Assembly (NCBI GenBank): GCA_002299425.1
Contig: DBNW01000087.1
Span: forward strand, 1 to 43,742
Source: Methylococcaceae bacterium UBA662
GTDB lineage: Bacteria; Pseudomonadota; Gammaproteobacteria; Methylococcales; Methylomonadaceae
DNA length: 43,742 nucleotides
Direction: 5' to 3'
Each line of letters starts with the position of its first letter. Position 1 is the stretch's first letter. Position numbers and translations under genes: made by a program. The notes beneath the pieces are model-generated. The model was given only the letters and a program-made list of their open reading frames with translations, made no database searches and had not been told where the DNA came from. This document shows positions 16,685 to 24,827 of this stretch, in pieces.

Positions 16685-16725
16685 CGAGCAATAAAAAACC
16701 CGCTAAGCCTTACAGCTTGCGGGTT
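16663..16725 (+). repeat. 63-base direct repeat, copy next to tRNA-Ser
   Basis: Perfect copy of 15800-15862. It lies 34 bases from the 3' end of tRNA-Ser and contains that tRNA's terminator hairpin. This is presumably the original chromosomal sequence that was duplicated on integration. Confidence 0.9.
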
Positions 16726-16729
16726 TTTG
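16693..16729 (-). terminator. Rho-independent terminator of tRNA-Ser
   Basis: Inverted repeat AACCCGCTAAGC / GCTTGCGGGTT (one G-T pair) with a six-base loop. On the minus strand it is followed by a run of six T, directly downstream of tRNA-Ser. On the plus strand five T follow, so it may work both ways. Confidence 0.85.
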
Positions 16730-16759
16730 TGCTGCTTTGCATCTTGTTGGATGCTTGTT

Positions 16760-16847
16760 TGGCGGAGAAAGAGGGATTCGAACCCTCGATACGTTGCCGT
16801 ATACACACTTTCCAGGCGTGCGCCTTCGACCGCTCGGCCATCTCTCC
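16760..16847 (-). tRNA. tRNA-Ser (anticodon GGA)
   Basis: On the minus strand the sequence starts GGAGAGATGGCCGAGCGGTC and ends with a GGTTCGAATCC T-arm and encoded CCA. Anticodon GGA is at 16811-16813 in the loop context CTGGAAA. The long variable arm and 88-base length are typical of serine tRNAs. It reads UCC and UCU codons. Confidence 0.97.
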
Positions 16848-17006
16848 AAAAAGCCGCTAAGGATAATGCGGATTGGGATTTCTTGCAATGGCTTTAGCGA
16901 GCAGTCAGGATGGCGCGTGCGGAATCTGGGGGGTTCGTGACGGCGATGCTCGACGCCTTGTGTTTATGTTTCGCGGGCTACGGGTTATTTTTTGAATAAT
17001 CGAAAG

Positions 17007-17043
17007 GAGTCGCTCGGAGGTACTTGCAGCATCCGAGCGACTC
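17007..17043 (-). terminator. Perfect 12-bp inverted repeat downstream of uup
   Basis: GAGTCGCTCGGA (17007-17018) and its exact complement (17032-17043) flank a 13-base loop, ending 8 bases past the uup stop codon. On the minus strand the stem is followed by CCTTTCGATTATT, a poor T-run. A terminator is the simplest reading; an mRNA-stabilising hairpin is possible. Confidence 0.6.
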
Positions 17044-17050
17044 ACGCTGT

Positions 17051-18949
17051 CTAGGCACCTAAGGCGTCTAATGCCTCCCAGCGTTGGTAAGCCTGCTCCA
17101 GAACCGCTTGGGTTTTTGCTACGTCTGCCAGCACGGCGTTGATGGCGGCCTGGTCTTGTTGGTAAAAATCGCCGCTGTGCAGGGTTTCGTTGAGAGCCGC
17201 TTGCTGGCGTTCCAGTGCTTCGATTAAGGCGGGCAGTTTGTCCAGTTCTTGTTGTTCCTTGAAGCTGAGTTTTTTCTTTTTCACCGGTGTGTCGGCTACG
17301 GCCAATTTAGCAGCTGTTACCCGCTCTTTTGGGGTGTTTGCGCTGACGGTCGCTTGCTGCCGGCCGCTGTATTCCAGCCAGTCGCTGTAACCGCCGACAA
17401 ACTCCTGCACCGTACCGCTGCCGTCTAGCACCAATACGCTGGTCACGACGTTGTCGAGAAAAGCCCGGTCGTGGCTGACCAGCAGCAACGTGCCGTCGTA
17501 GTTGACCAGCTTTTCTTCCAGCAGCTCCAGGGTTTCCAAATCCAAGTCGTTGGTGGGTTCATCCATAACTATCAGGTTGGCGGTTTTAGTGAACAGCCGC
17601 GCCAACAGCAAGCGATTTTTCTCCCCGCCTGATAAGCTTCGTACCGGCGACCTAGCTCTAGCCGGGGCGAACAGGAAGTCGCCCAAATACGACATGACAT
17701 GGCGTTTGTTGCCGGCAATTTCGACAAAATCGTTGCCGTCGGCGACGGTGTCCGCCACCGTCATGTCCGGGTCCAGTTGTTCGCGCAACTGATCAAAATA
17801 GGCAATTTCCAGTCGGGTACCCTGTTCCACCGTGCCGCTGGTCGGCTCCAGTTGTTTCAACAGCAATTTCAGCAAAGTCGATTTGCCGGCACCGTTAGCA
17901 CCAATCAGGCCGATCCGTTCGCCGCGCTGGATCAGGGTGGAAAAGTGCTTGATGATGGGTTTGTCGTGATAGCCAAAACACAAATCATTGACCTCGATGA
18001 CTTTTTTGCCAGACGCTTCGCCGCGTTCTAAGGTCAGTTTGCTGTTGCCCTTGAGCTCGCGGCGCAGGGCGCGTTCGCGGCGCAATTGCTCCAAGGCCCG
18101 CACCCGGCCCTCGTTGCGGGTGCGGCGGGCTTTGACGCCTTGGCGTATCCAAACTTCCTCCTCGGCCAGTTTTTTGTCGAATTCGGCGTTTTGGTTGGCT
18201 TCGTCTTCCAGCGCGGCGGCCTTGCGGCGCAGGTAATCGTCATAAGTTCCTTGCCAGGACACCAGCTTGCCACGATCCAGATCGAGGATGCGGGTTGCCA
18301 GTTTTTGTAAAAACGCCCGGTCGTGGGTGACGAACAACACCGCGCCTTGGAAATTAAGGACTTGCTCTTCCAGCCAGGCGATGCTTTCCAAATCCAGATG
18401 GTTGGTTGGCTCGTCCAGCAACAACACTTGCGGCTCTATCACTAACGCCCGCGCCAAGGCCACGCGCCGTTTCCAGCCGCCGGATAAGCCGCTGACCGGC
18501 TTCTCGCCCGGCAAATCCAGCTTGTTCAGCGTGGCTTCCACCCGCTGCTGAAAATGCCAGCCGTTATGCGCTTCCAATTGCTGCTGCAAATCGCCCAGTT
18601 CTTCCAGGGCTTCGGGTTCGTCGTGGACGGTCAGGGACAATTCATGATAACGGCTAAGCCACGCGCCCAACTCACCTAAACCGCCGGCCACTGCGTCGTA
18701 AATGGTCGCATCAACCGGCAAATCGGGGGCCTGCTCCAGCCAGGCCAGACGCAATCCCGGTTGCCGCCAGATGTCGCCGTGGTCGGGCGGGATGTTGCCG
18801 GCGATGATTTTCATCAACGTGGACTTGCCCTCGCCGTTGCGGCCTAGCAAGCCGACGCGCTCGCCGTTGTCCAGTTGGAAGCTGGCGTCTTTGAGTAAGG
18901 CATGGTGGCCGAAGGCAATGGCGATGTGGGTCAGGCTCAGCAGGGGCAT
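17051..18949 (-). CDS. uup: ABC-F ATPase Uup
   Basis: Soluble protein of 632 residues with two ABC ATPase domains and no membrane segment. Walker A motifs are GRNGEGKST and GANGAGKST, signatures LSGGWKRRVALARAL and LSGGEKNRLLLARLF, and Walker B LLLDEPTNHLD and IVMDEPTNDLD. A charged coiled-coil C-terminal domain (KKKLSFKEQQELDKLPALIE onward) identifies it as Uup rather than EttA or YheS. ABC-F proteins act at the ribosome or, for Uup, affect transposon excision and ribosome biogenesis. The start ATG 18949 gives MPLLSLTHIAIAFG. A TATAAT hexamer (18984-18989, minus) lies upstream. Confidence 0.93.
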   Translation of the reverse strand: MPLLSLTHIAIAFGHHALLKDASFQLDNGERVGLLGRNGEGKSTLMKIIAGNIPPDHGDIWRQPGLRLAWLEQAPDLPVDATIYDAVAGGLGELGAWLSRYHELSLTVHDEPEALEELGDLQQQLEAHNGWHFQQRVEATLNKLDLPGEKPVSGLSGGWKRRVALARALVIEPQVLLLDEPTNHLDLESIAWLEEQVLNFQGAVLFVTHDRAFLQKLATRILDLDRGKLVSWQGTYDDYLRRKAAALEDEANQNAEFDKKLAEEEVWIRQGVKARRTRNEGRVRALEQLRRERALRRELKGNSKLTLERGEASGKKVIEVNDLCFGYHDKPIIKHFSTLIQRGERIGLIGANGAGKSTLLKLLLKQLEPTSGTVEQGTRLEIAYFDQLREQLDPDMTVADTVADGNDFVEIAGNKRHVMSYLGDFLFAPARARSPVRSLSGGEKNRLLLARLFTKTANLIVMDEPTNDLDLETLELLEEKLVNYDGTLLLVSHDRAFLDNVVTSVLVLDGSGTVQEFVGGYSDWLEYSGRQQATVSANTPKERVTAAKLAVADTPVKKKKLSFKEQQELDKLPALIEALERQQAALNETLHSGDFYQQDQAAINAVLADVAKTQAVLEQAYQRWEALDALGA

Positions 18950-19068
18950 AGGGGCGTGGCGGCGGTTTAGGGTAGGGCCGGGCATTATAACCGTTTGCGG
19001 CCTGTGCATAAGCCCTAGGCCCATCCGAACGTGGCGTGAGTGCAGGCAGCGTGCTGTCCACTTAAGGG

Positions 19069-19932
19069 TTATTCGATGTTCTGTACTTGCTCACGCATTT
19101 GTTCAATGAGCACTTTTAGCTCGATGGCGAGTTGGGTCATTTCCTTATCGGTAGATTTGGAGCCTAGCGTGTTGGCCTCGCGGCTCAGCTCCTGCATCAA
19201 GAAATCGAGCCGGCGACCTACCGGAGTTGCTTGCCCTAGCACCCTGATGACTTCGGTTATATGCGCGTCTAGGCGGTCAAGTTCTTCGGTCACGTCGATT
19301 TTTTGCGCTAACAAAACCAGCTCTTGTTCTAGGCGATCGAAATTTGGCTGGGCTACCAGTTCGGCAATACGTTTTTTGAGTTTTCCGCGCACGGTCTCTA
19401 ACACCTGAGGGGCGCGTTGCGCGGCGGCTTGGTTGTGGTCTTGAATTTTTTGGCAACGGTCTTCGATTGCCTGTTTCAGTTGCGCTCCTTCCCGGATTCG
19501 TGTTTGCAGGAAATCGGCCAAGGCGTGTTTTAGCAGCGCCATGATACCCGCATGCAGGGCCACCGGGTCTAGGGTGGCTTCTTGTTGGACTCCAGGGAAC
19601 GCTAACACATCCAGAGCCGAGAACGGTGCCGCCGCAGGCAGCAGTTGCCCGATTTCTTCGGTTGCCGCCAGCAGCGCGTTGACGGTGTCACGGTTGATGC
19701 GCAAGCCGCTTTGATTTTTGGCTTGTTTTAAGGCTAGGCTGCATTCTACTTTGCCCCGGCTTAGCGCCTCGGCAATAGCGGCTCGGACGGGTGCTTCCAT
19801 AAAGCGCAGACGTTCTGGCAATCTAACCGTAATATCCAAATAACGGTGGTTGACCGAGCGCAGTTCACAGGTGAGTGTGATCGCGCCGATTTCAGTTTCC
19901 TGGACAGCATAGGCTGTCATGCTTTTGATCAC
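19069..19932 (-). CDS. yicC: YicC family endoribonuclease
   Basis: A 287-residue YicC/YloC protein. The N-terminus MIKSMTAYAVQE with CELRSVNHRYLDITVRLPE and the C-terminus QATPVGRRLDFLMQELSREA followed by NTLGSKS are family hallmarks. Members have been shown to be RNases. It is divergent from rph, as in many Proteobacteria, and the two share a 213-base intergenic region. A linked RNA-degradation role with RNase PH is plausible. Confidence 0.93.
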   Translation of the reverse strand: MIKSMTAYAVQETEIGAITLTCELRSVNHRYLDITVRLPERLRFMEAPVRAAIAEALSRGKVECSLALKQAKNQSGLRINRDTVNALLAATEEIGQLLPAAAPFSALDVLAFPGVQQEATLDPVALHAGIMALLKHALADFLQTRIREGAQLKQAIEDRCQKIQDHNQAAAQRAPQVLETVRGKLKKRIAELVAQPNFDRLEQELVLLAQKIDVTEELDRLDAHITEVIRVLGQATPVGRRLDFLMQELSREANTLGSKSTDKEMTQLAIELKVLIEQMREQVQNIE

Positions 19933-20145
19933 GGTTGTTCCTGTCGGTTAGGGGGCGGGGTGAAGGTGTGCATTCTAGCGGTGTGCGCGGCGTTTGTATG
20001 CCTGCCTGACAGGGCCGTGCGGCTACGGTATTTTGCTCCGCCCCTTAGCAACCGCTATTAGACGAGTCATCTGGGCAAATTGGCAAGCAAGTGCACTCGC
20101 CTTAAGGTAGACTTTCGGGTTTAAATTTAGTTAGGCAGAAAACTC

Positions 20146-20868
20146 ATGAGACCCAGCGGACGCAAACCAGACCAATTGCGCGAAATCAACTTCACTTGTG
20201 GCTACACCAAGTACGCGGAGGGTTCCGTTTTGGTTGAATTTGGCGACACTCGGATTGTGTGCACGGCCAGCGTGGAAAAATCCGTACCGCGTTTTTTGAA
20301 AGGCAAAGGCGAGGGCTGGGTGACGGCCGAATACGGCATGTTGCCCCGTTCAACACACAACCGCATGGGGCGCGAAGCCAGCCATGGCAAGCAAGGCGGG
20401 CGCACCTTGGAAATCCAGCGTTTAATCGGCCGCTCACTGCGTGCGGCGGTGGATTTAAAAGCCCTCGGCGAGAATACCGTCACCATTGACTGCGATGTTT
20501 TGCAGGCGGACGGCGGTACCCGCACGGCCGCTATCACCGGCGGCTTTATTGCTTTGTCTTTGGCGGCAGAAAAAATGCTGAAAAAAAAGCTGATCAAATC
20601 CAATCCCATATACGGGCAAGTGGCTTCGGTGTCGGTAGGTATCTATGGGGGGGTTCCGGTGCTGGACTTAGACTATGCCGAGGACAGCAATGCCGAGACG
20701 GATATGAACGTGGTCATGAATGATCTGTCGGCCTTCATCGAGGTGCAGGGTACTGCCGAAGGCCACGCTTTCAGGAAAGACGAGCTAGATGCCCTGTTGG
20801 CGTTGGCCGAACGGGGCATCCAGCAATTGCTGGTGCAGCAACGTCAAGTTTTGGGACTGACGGAATGA
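20146..20868 (+). CDS. rph: Ribonuclease PH
   Basis: Phosphorolytic 3'-5' exoribonuclease that trims tRNA 3' ends. The 240-residue protein begins RPSGRKPDQLREINFTCGYT and has SVEKSVPRFLKGKGEGWVTA, GREASHGKQGGRTLEIQRLI with the phosphate/RNA-binding residues, CDVLQADGGTRTAAITGG and DLDYAEDSNAETDMNVVM. The length matches the family. The next gene overlaps by 4 bases (ATGA). Confidence 0.96.
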   Translation: MRPSGRKPDQLREINFTCGYTKYAEGSVLVEFGDTRIVCTASVEKSVPRFLKGKGEGWVTAEYGMLPRSTHNRMGREASHGKQGGRTLEIQRLIGRSLRAAVDLKALGENTVTIDCDVLQADGGTRTAAITGGFIALSLAAEKMLKKKLIKSNPIYGQVASVSVGIYGGVPVLDLDYAEDSNAETDMNVVMNDLSAFIEVQGTAEGHAFRKDELDALLALAERGIQQLLVQQRQVLGLTE

Positions 20869-21491
20869 CCGAAGCGGAACCGTTGCAACGCATTGTGTTG
20901 GCCAGCGACAATGCCGGCAAGCTGCGGGAAGTCCAGGCCTTGTTACTCGGTTACCAGATACTGCCGCAGTCGAGGTTTGCTGTGTCTACCTGTGCAGAAA
21001 CCGCCGACACGTTTGTCGAAAATGCCTTGCTTAAGGCCAGGAATGCGGCGGCGCAATCGGGCCTTGCGGCTATCGCCGACGATTCAGGGCTGCTAGTCGA
21101 CGCCTTAGGGGGGGCGCCGGGAGTTTTTTCAGCGCGTTACGCCGGGGCGGACGCCAGCGACCAGGATAACGTAGCGGCGTTGCTGCACGCACTGGCCGAC
21201 GTACCCGAGGGGCAGCGTAGCGCCCGTTTTGTGTGTGTGCTGGTGTACTTGCGCCATGCTGCCGACCCTTGCCCGATAGTTGTCCAAGGGGCATGGGAAG
21301 GGGCTATTTCGCGCCAGCCATGCGGTCATGGCGGGTTTGGCTACGACCGGGTATTTTGGCTGGCAGCGCGCGGGTGTACCTGCGCGCAACTGTCTGCCGA
21401 TGAAAAAAATGCCTTAAGCCACCGGGGGCAAGCCGTCAGGCAACTGGCCGCGCTGTTAAGCACCTGTCCCCAATTCCCCATTGGGGCCTAA
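20865..21491 (+). CDS. rdgB: XTP/dITP pyrophosphatase (RdgB/HAM1 family)
   Basis: House-cleaning nucleotide pyrophosphatase that removes dITP and XTP. The 208-residue protein shows IVLASDNAGKLREVQALL, ADTFVENALLKARNAA, AIADDSGLLVDALGGAPGVF followed by SARYAG, GHGGFGYDRVFW, and SADEKNALSHRGQAV near the C-terminus. It is coupled to rph by a 4-base overlap and convergent with prmC, whose 3' end overlaps by 4 bases. Confidence 0.95.
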   Translation: MTEAEPLQRIVLASDNAGKLREVQALLLGYQILPQSRFAVSTCAETADTFVENALLKARNAAAQSGLAAIADDSGLLVDALGGAPGVFSARYAGADASDQDNVAALLHALADVPEGQRSARFVCVLVYLRHAADPCPIVVQGAWEGAISRQPCGHGGFGYDRVFWLAARGCTCAQLSADEKNALSHRGQAVRQLAALLSTCPQFPIGA

Positions 21492-22324
21492 AACCGCCCG
21501 CAAACCACCCGCGGTTGCCCCGATAAATCCCTGAACACCGTCACCTGAGCATAGCCGTGCTGGTGGAACAGGGCTTGAACAGCCGGCCCTTGATCATACC
21601 CGTGTTCAATCAGCAAATGCCCGCCGGGCTTTAACCAATTTTGCGCGTGCTCGGTAATGGTGGCGATAGCCGCCAGCCCCTGTTCGGGTGCTACCAGGGC
21701 GGTGACGGGCTCAAAGCGGATATCGCCTTGCAACAGGTGCCAATCATCCCCGGCAAGGTACGGCGGATTGCTGGCAATCAGGTCGAAACGTTGCCTAGGC
21801 AAACCGGCAAACCAGTCGCTGTGATAGAAGCGGATGTGGGTCACGCCGTGCTGGCTGGCATTGCTACGCGCAACCGCTAAGGCTTCAACGCTGTTATCGC
21901 AAGCAACAACCTGAATACCGGGGCGTTCGGCAGCTAGGGTGATGGCGATAGCACCCGAACCGGTGCCTAAATCAGCAAAGCTAATACGGGCCTCGGGCGC
22001 AATTAACGCCAAGCATTGTTCGACTAGGCATTCGGTGTCCGGGCGCGGAATTAGCACGCTGGGGCAAACCTGAAATTGCCGCGACCAAAACTCGCGGCTG
22101 CCGGTCAGGTACGCCACCGGCATGCCGCCGTGGCGTTGCGTAATCAAGGTCTGGAAGGCCTGCACTTGGTTTTCGCTTAAGGGCTGTTCCGGCCAGGCGC
22201 GCAAATGGCTTCTAGGTTTAGCCAGTAGCCAAGCCAGCAACACCTCGGCATCTAGGGCAGGGGATTCAGAGCGTGCTTTAAGGCTTTCGGTGGCGGCGGC
22301 CAGTTGTGATTTTATAACCCACAC
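21488..22324 (-). CDS. prmC: Peptide chain release factor N5-glutamine methyltransferase
   Basis: SAM-dependent methyltransferase for the GGQ glutamine of release factors. The 278-residue protein has an N-terminal helical substrate domain (with VAYLTGSREFWSRQFQV), a central SAM motif FADLGTGSGAIAITLA and the catalytic NPPY in LIASNPPYLAG. It is the last gene of a three-gene minus-strand unit. The usual neighbour prfA is not in the window. Confidence 0.95.
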   Translation of the reverse strand: MWVIKSQLAAATESLKARSESPALDAEVLLAWLLAKPRSHLRAWPEQPLSENQVQAFQTLITQRHGGMPVAYLTGSREFWSRQFQVCPSVLIPRPDTECLVEQCLALIAPEARISFADLGTGSGAIAITLAAERPGIQVVACDNSVEALAVARSNASQHGVTHIRFYHSDWFAGLPRQRFDLIASNPPYLAGDDWHLLQGDIRFEPVTALVAPEQGLAAIATITEHAQNWLKPGGHLLIEHGYDQGPAVQALFHQHGYAQVTVFRDLSGQPRVVCGRF

Positions 22325-22325
22325 G

Positions 22326-22515
22326 TTATTTGACCGACACTTCTTGCAGTTGCTTGGGGTTTAGCCGGTATTCCTGCGGGTTGTGGACCGCTTCCAACAC
22401 AGGCGGTGATTTTTCTGTGGCTTTTTTTGATCAATCCGGCCACTAAAAAAGCGGTTGCCCGGTCTTTAGGCGGCGCCGCCATCGGTGGGCTCATCAAACG
22501 TTTATTGCCGTTCAT
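22326..22515 (-). pseudogene. Small conserved-looking gene with a frameshift at a 7-base T/A run
   Basis: ATG 22515 (coupled by ATGA to the upstream epimerase) starts MNGNKRLMSPPMAAPPKDRA, continuing TAFLVAGLIKK. After the homopolymer at 22422-22428 the other frame continues coherently as ATEKSPPVLEAVHNPQEYRL then NPKQLQEVSVK, with its stop at 22326, only 2 bases from the prmC start. One fewer A would give an intact protein of about 62 residues. Either the sequence has an error, the gene has mutated, or slippage is used. Function unknown. Confidence 0.6.
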
Positions 22516-23405
22516 AACGATGCCTTGATGGCCGCCGCCAATTCTGGGTATTGAAATTTGAAGCCTTGCGCCAGCAAGCGTTCTGGCAAAACCCGCTGGC
22601 TGCCTAACACCAATTCAGACATCTCGCCTAACAAGCACCGCAACGCCTGCGCCGGAACCGGCAGCAGTGCCGGCCTATTTAGGCAGGCGGCTAAGGTTTG
22701 GGTGAACTCGGCTTGGGTCACAGGATGGGGGGCGGTCGCGTTGTAGGGTCCGTGCATCGCCGGGTTATTCAGCATGGCATCCGCTAGGGCGACCCAATCG
22801 TCGCGGTGAATCCACGACATCCATTGCCTGCCGTCACCCATGCGCCCGCCCAGGCCGACTCTGAAAGGCCACAACAGGCGTTGCAGCAGACCGCCACCCG
22901 GCCCTATGACCAAGCCCGTGCGCACTCGGCAAACCCGTATACCCAATGACTCGGCCTGCTCGGCAGCGTGTTCCCAATCTTGGCAAAGCTGTTGAGAAAA
23001 GTCAGGTTTTGCTGGGGATTGTTCGGTTAGCGTTAGGTCGCCTTGGTTGCCGTAATAACCAATCGCTGAGCCGCTGATGAACACCTCGGGTTTGTGTGCT
23101 CGGCTTGCCAGATAGCTGACCAGTTCTTCGGTCAGCTTGATGCGGCTGTCGCGGAGCAGGCATTTGCGTTCTGGGGTCCAGCGGGCGGCAAAAATCGGTG
23201 CTCCCGCTAGGTTGATGACCGCCTGCCAGCCGTCTTCGTTGGCCAATTGCGCAAGGCTACCGACGGCATGGACTGAAGGCCCTAAGTGTTGGCGGGCAGC
23301 TTGCGGCGTTCGGCTGAGCACGGTGACTTGGTGGCCATTGACGGACAAATGCCGACTAAGGGCAGAGCCGATAAAACCGGTGCCGCCGGTGATGAGCAGT
23401 TTCAT
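22512..23405 (-). CDS. yfcH: TIGR01777 family epimerase/oxidoreductase (YfcH-like)
   Basis: Extended SDR-type NAD(P)-binding protein of 297 residues. It starts MKLLITGGTGFIGSALSRHL with the GxxGxxG cofactor motif. It also has INLAGAPIFAARWTPERKCL, SGSAIGYYGNQGD with the catalytic Tyr region, and a C-terminal DUF1731-like segment (GSQRVLPERLLAQGFKFQYP). ATG 23405, preceded by AGGAG, is chosen although the frame is open to 23555. The biological substrate is unknown. It heads a unit with the small frameshifted gene and prmC. Confidence 0.9.
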   Translation of the reverse strand: MKLLITGGTGFIGSALSRHLSVNGHQVTVLSRTPQAARQHLGPSVHAVGSLAQLANEDGWQAVINLAGAPIFAARWTPERKCLLRDSRIKLTEELVSYLASRAHKPEVFISGSAIGYYGNQGDLTLTEQSPAKPDFSQQLCQDWEHAAEQAESLGIRVCRVRTGLVIGPGGGLLQRLLWPFRVGLGGRMGDGRQWMSWIHRDDWVALADAMLNNPAMHGPYNATAPHPVTQAEFTQTLAACLNRPALLPVPAQALRCLLGEMSELVLGSQRVLPERLLAQGFKFQYPELAAAIKASL

Positions 23406-23475
23406 AGCGTGGCTCCTGATGACTGTGAACAGTGGGGTTAGTTTACTTTTTGTATAGGTTTTGTAAAGTTTTGCA

Positions 23476-23504
23476 TTGACAACACCCGGTCTGGCTTGTA
23501 CGTT
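23476..23504 (+). promoter_or_regulatory. Sigma-70-type promoter of a putative small RNA
   Basis: TTGACA (23476-23481, perfect -35), a 17-base spacer and TACGTT (23499-23504). It points into a stretch that ends at a strong terminator about 100 bases further on and has no obvious gene. Confidence 0.6.
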
Positions 23505-23510
23505 GCTCCA

Positions 23511-23605
23511 GCAGCCGGTCAGTCGATCTGTCGTTAATGCGCTTGAGTTTGTCACAATCCTCCTCTATGCCCTCCTTAAAAACCACTTTGAAGGAGGGTT
23601 TTTTT
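23511..23605 (+). ncRNA. Putative small RNA of about 95 bases
   Basis: The transcript predicted from the promoter at 23476-23504 would start near 23511 and end in the terminator at 23570-23605. It contains a pyrimidine-rich TCCTCCT (about 23558-23564) that could pair with Shine-Dalgarno sequences, as is known for some regulatory RNAs. A short open frame starting at ATG 23537 runs through the terminator and beyond without recognisable similarity, so a coding role is less likely. No known RNA family is recognised. Confidence 0.45.
23570..23605 (+). terminator. Strong Rho-independent terminator
   Basis: Inverted repeat CCCTCCTT (23570-23577) / AAGGAGGG (23591-23598) followed by seven T. No plus-strand gene lies upstream within 1.9 kb (rdgB, ending at 21491, is the nearest), which supports a separate short transcript. 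Confidence 0.85.
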
Positions 23606-23854
23606 GGAGCGCCTCCGATTAATTGCTTGGCTCCGCAGTTAATGGCGAGTACCTGGCCTTACGCAAGCACCCAATTTGTGGACGCTTACCGGAACTCTTG
23701 TAAAAAGTTGATGGTGCAGGTCTCGCCTGTCCCAATCAAGATGGAAATCTTATGGCAAACTGTAACGGTTTGCTCGGGAACCTTTTTATTCTTCCCAGCC
23801 ATCCATAACCCCATGGAATGGTGAACGGGATGTTTATGCGCAAACGACTCCGTT

Positions 23855-24262
23855 ATGTTGGATACCTTAAAACAATGGCTGAAACATTTGCTGGCCGCCA
23901 ATTTTTTCTTGGCCGCAGCGGTCTTGGTGCTGGGCGGGTTTTCCTCGCTTAGCGACGCGCTGTCCTGGTTCGATTTTAACAGTGAGCTTTCCGGGGCGCT
24001 CGGCAACAGCCTGCGGATCATGCTGCTGTATCTGGCCTTGGCTGAAGTGGCTGTACTGATGTTTTGTTTTGTCAGCGGCAGCTTCCGGCCTACCTTGTTC
24101 GTGGGCGTATTTTTGCTTTTTCTTATCGGCCCGCTAGCGTTTTATGGCGAAGTCAATACGGTGGCCATCGATGAGAAGCTGGCGTTTTTTTTCTTGTACA
24201 CCGGTGTTTCCCATGGTTTATACGGGCTGTGGGCTTATTGTTCTGGAGGGCATTATGACTAA
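23855..24262 (+). CDS. Small multi-pass membrane protein, unknown function
   Basis: A 135-residue hydrophobic protein with about four predicted membrane segments: LLAANFFLAAAVLVLGGF near 13-30, MLLYLALAEVAVLMFCFV near 56-73, LFVGVFLLFLIGPLAFYG near 80-97, and FFFLYTGVSHGLYGLWAY near 111-128. No family is recognised. Its end overlaps the start of the lipocalin gene by 8 bases, suggesting coupled expression and perhaps a shared envelope role. The 250 bases upstream have no obvious control element. Confidence 0.7.
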   Translation: MLDTLKQWLKHLLAANFFLAAAVLVLGGFSSLSDALSWFDFNSELSGALGNSLRIMLLYLALAEVAVLMFCFVSGSFRPTLFVGVFLLFLIGPLAFYGEVNTVAIDEKLAFFFLYTGVSHGLYGLWAYCSGGHYD

Positions 24263-24767
24263 GTTGTGGTCAGTGGTTTTTTTGTTGTTATCGGCCTGCG
24301 TGGGCATTCCAGAGGGCCTTAAAGCGGTGGATGGTTTTGAGGTGAGCCGGTATTTAGGGACTTGGTACGAGATTGCCCGTCTGGATCACCGCTTTGAACG
24401 CGGCCTTGAGAATGTGTCAGCGATTTATTCGCTGGCCGATGGCGGCGGTCTTGCGGTGTTAAACCAAGGCCGGGATACAAAAACCGGTGTCTGGAAAAAA
24501 GCTTTAGGCAAGGCGTATTTTGTCGAAGGTCCACACCAGGGCCGGCTTAAAGTGTCTTTTTTTGGCCCGTTCTACGGGGCTTATAACATCATCGCTTTGG
24601 ACAAGGTCGGGTATTCCTACGCGCTGGTGGCCGGTTCGGACAGAACCAGCCTGTGGATTTTGGCACGCAGTAAAGAGCTGCCCCAAGAAACTTTAGATCG
24701 TCTGGTCGGGCAGGCAAAAGCCTTAGGCTTTAACACCGAGGCGTTGCTTTATACCCAGCACCCCTGA
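24255..24767 (+). CDS. blc: Outer-membrane lipoprotein lipocalin
   Basis: A 170-residue bacterial lipocalin. A lipoprotein signal peptide ends in LLLSAC, with the lipidated Cys at about residue 15. The lipocalin signature RYLGTWYEIARLDHRFERG follows, with later motifs GKAYFVEGPHQGRLKVSFFG, YNIIALD, YALVAGSDRTSLWILAR and the C-terminal helix. Blc binds lipids or lysophospholipids at the outer membrane under envelope stress. ATG 24255 (after GGAGGGCATT) is chosen; the longer frame from 24144 would not have a signal peptide. Confidence 0.93.
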   Translation: MTKLWSVVFLLLSACVGIPEGLKAVDGFEVSRYLGTWYEIARLDHRFERGLENVSAIYSLADGGGLAVLNQGRDTKTGVWKKALGKAYFVEGPHQGRLKVSFFGPFYGAYNIIALDKVGYSYALVAGSDRTSLWILARSKELPQETLDRLVGQAKALGFNTEALLYTQHP

Positions 24768-24827
24768 GCCGCTGCCCTGTCGCTTTTTAGCTTTATCTTT
24801 GAAGCAACAGGTCTTTCGGCTAGGCGG

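Larger units (their letters stand above)
15800..16725. mobile_element. Scar of an integrated genetic element beside tRNA-Ser
   Basis: The segment lies between two perfect 63-base direct repeats. It contains the 3' part of a tyrosine-integrase gene with a nonsense codon, a Phd-type antitoxin and a truncated RelE-type toxin. It is adjacent to tRNA-Ser(GGA) on its downstream side. Two near-identical copies of ATACCGCCAA, 12 bases apart (15913-15922 and 15925-15934), could be integrase arm-binding sites. The element is about 0.9 kb and clearly no longer complete. Confidence 0.75.

Noticed and set aside
23537..23824. 95-codon plus-strand frame
   Set aside because: It reads through a strong terminator hairpin and shows no protein-like pattern; a small RNA is the better reading.
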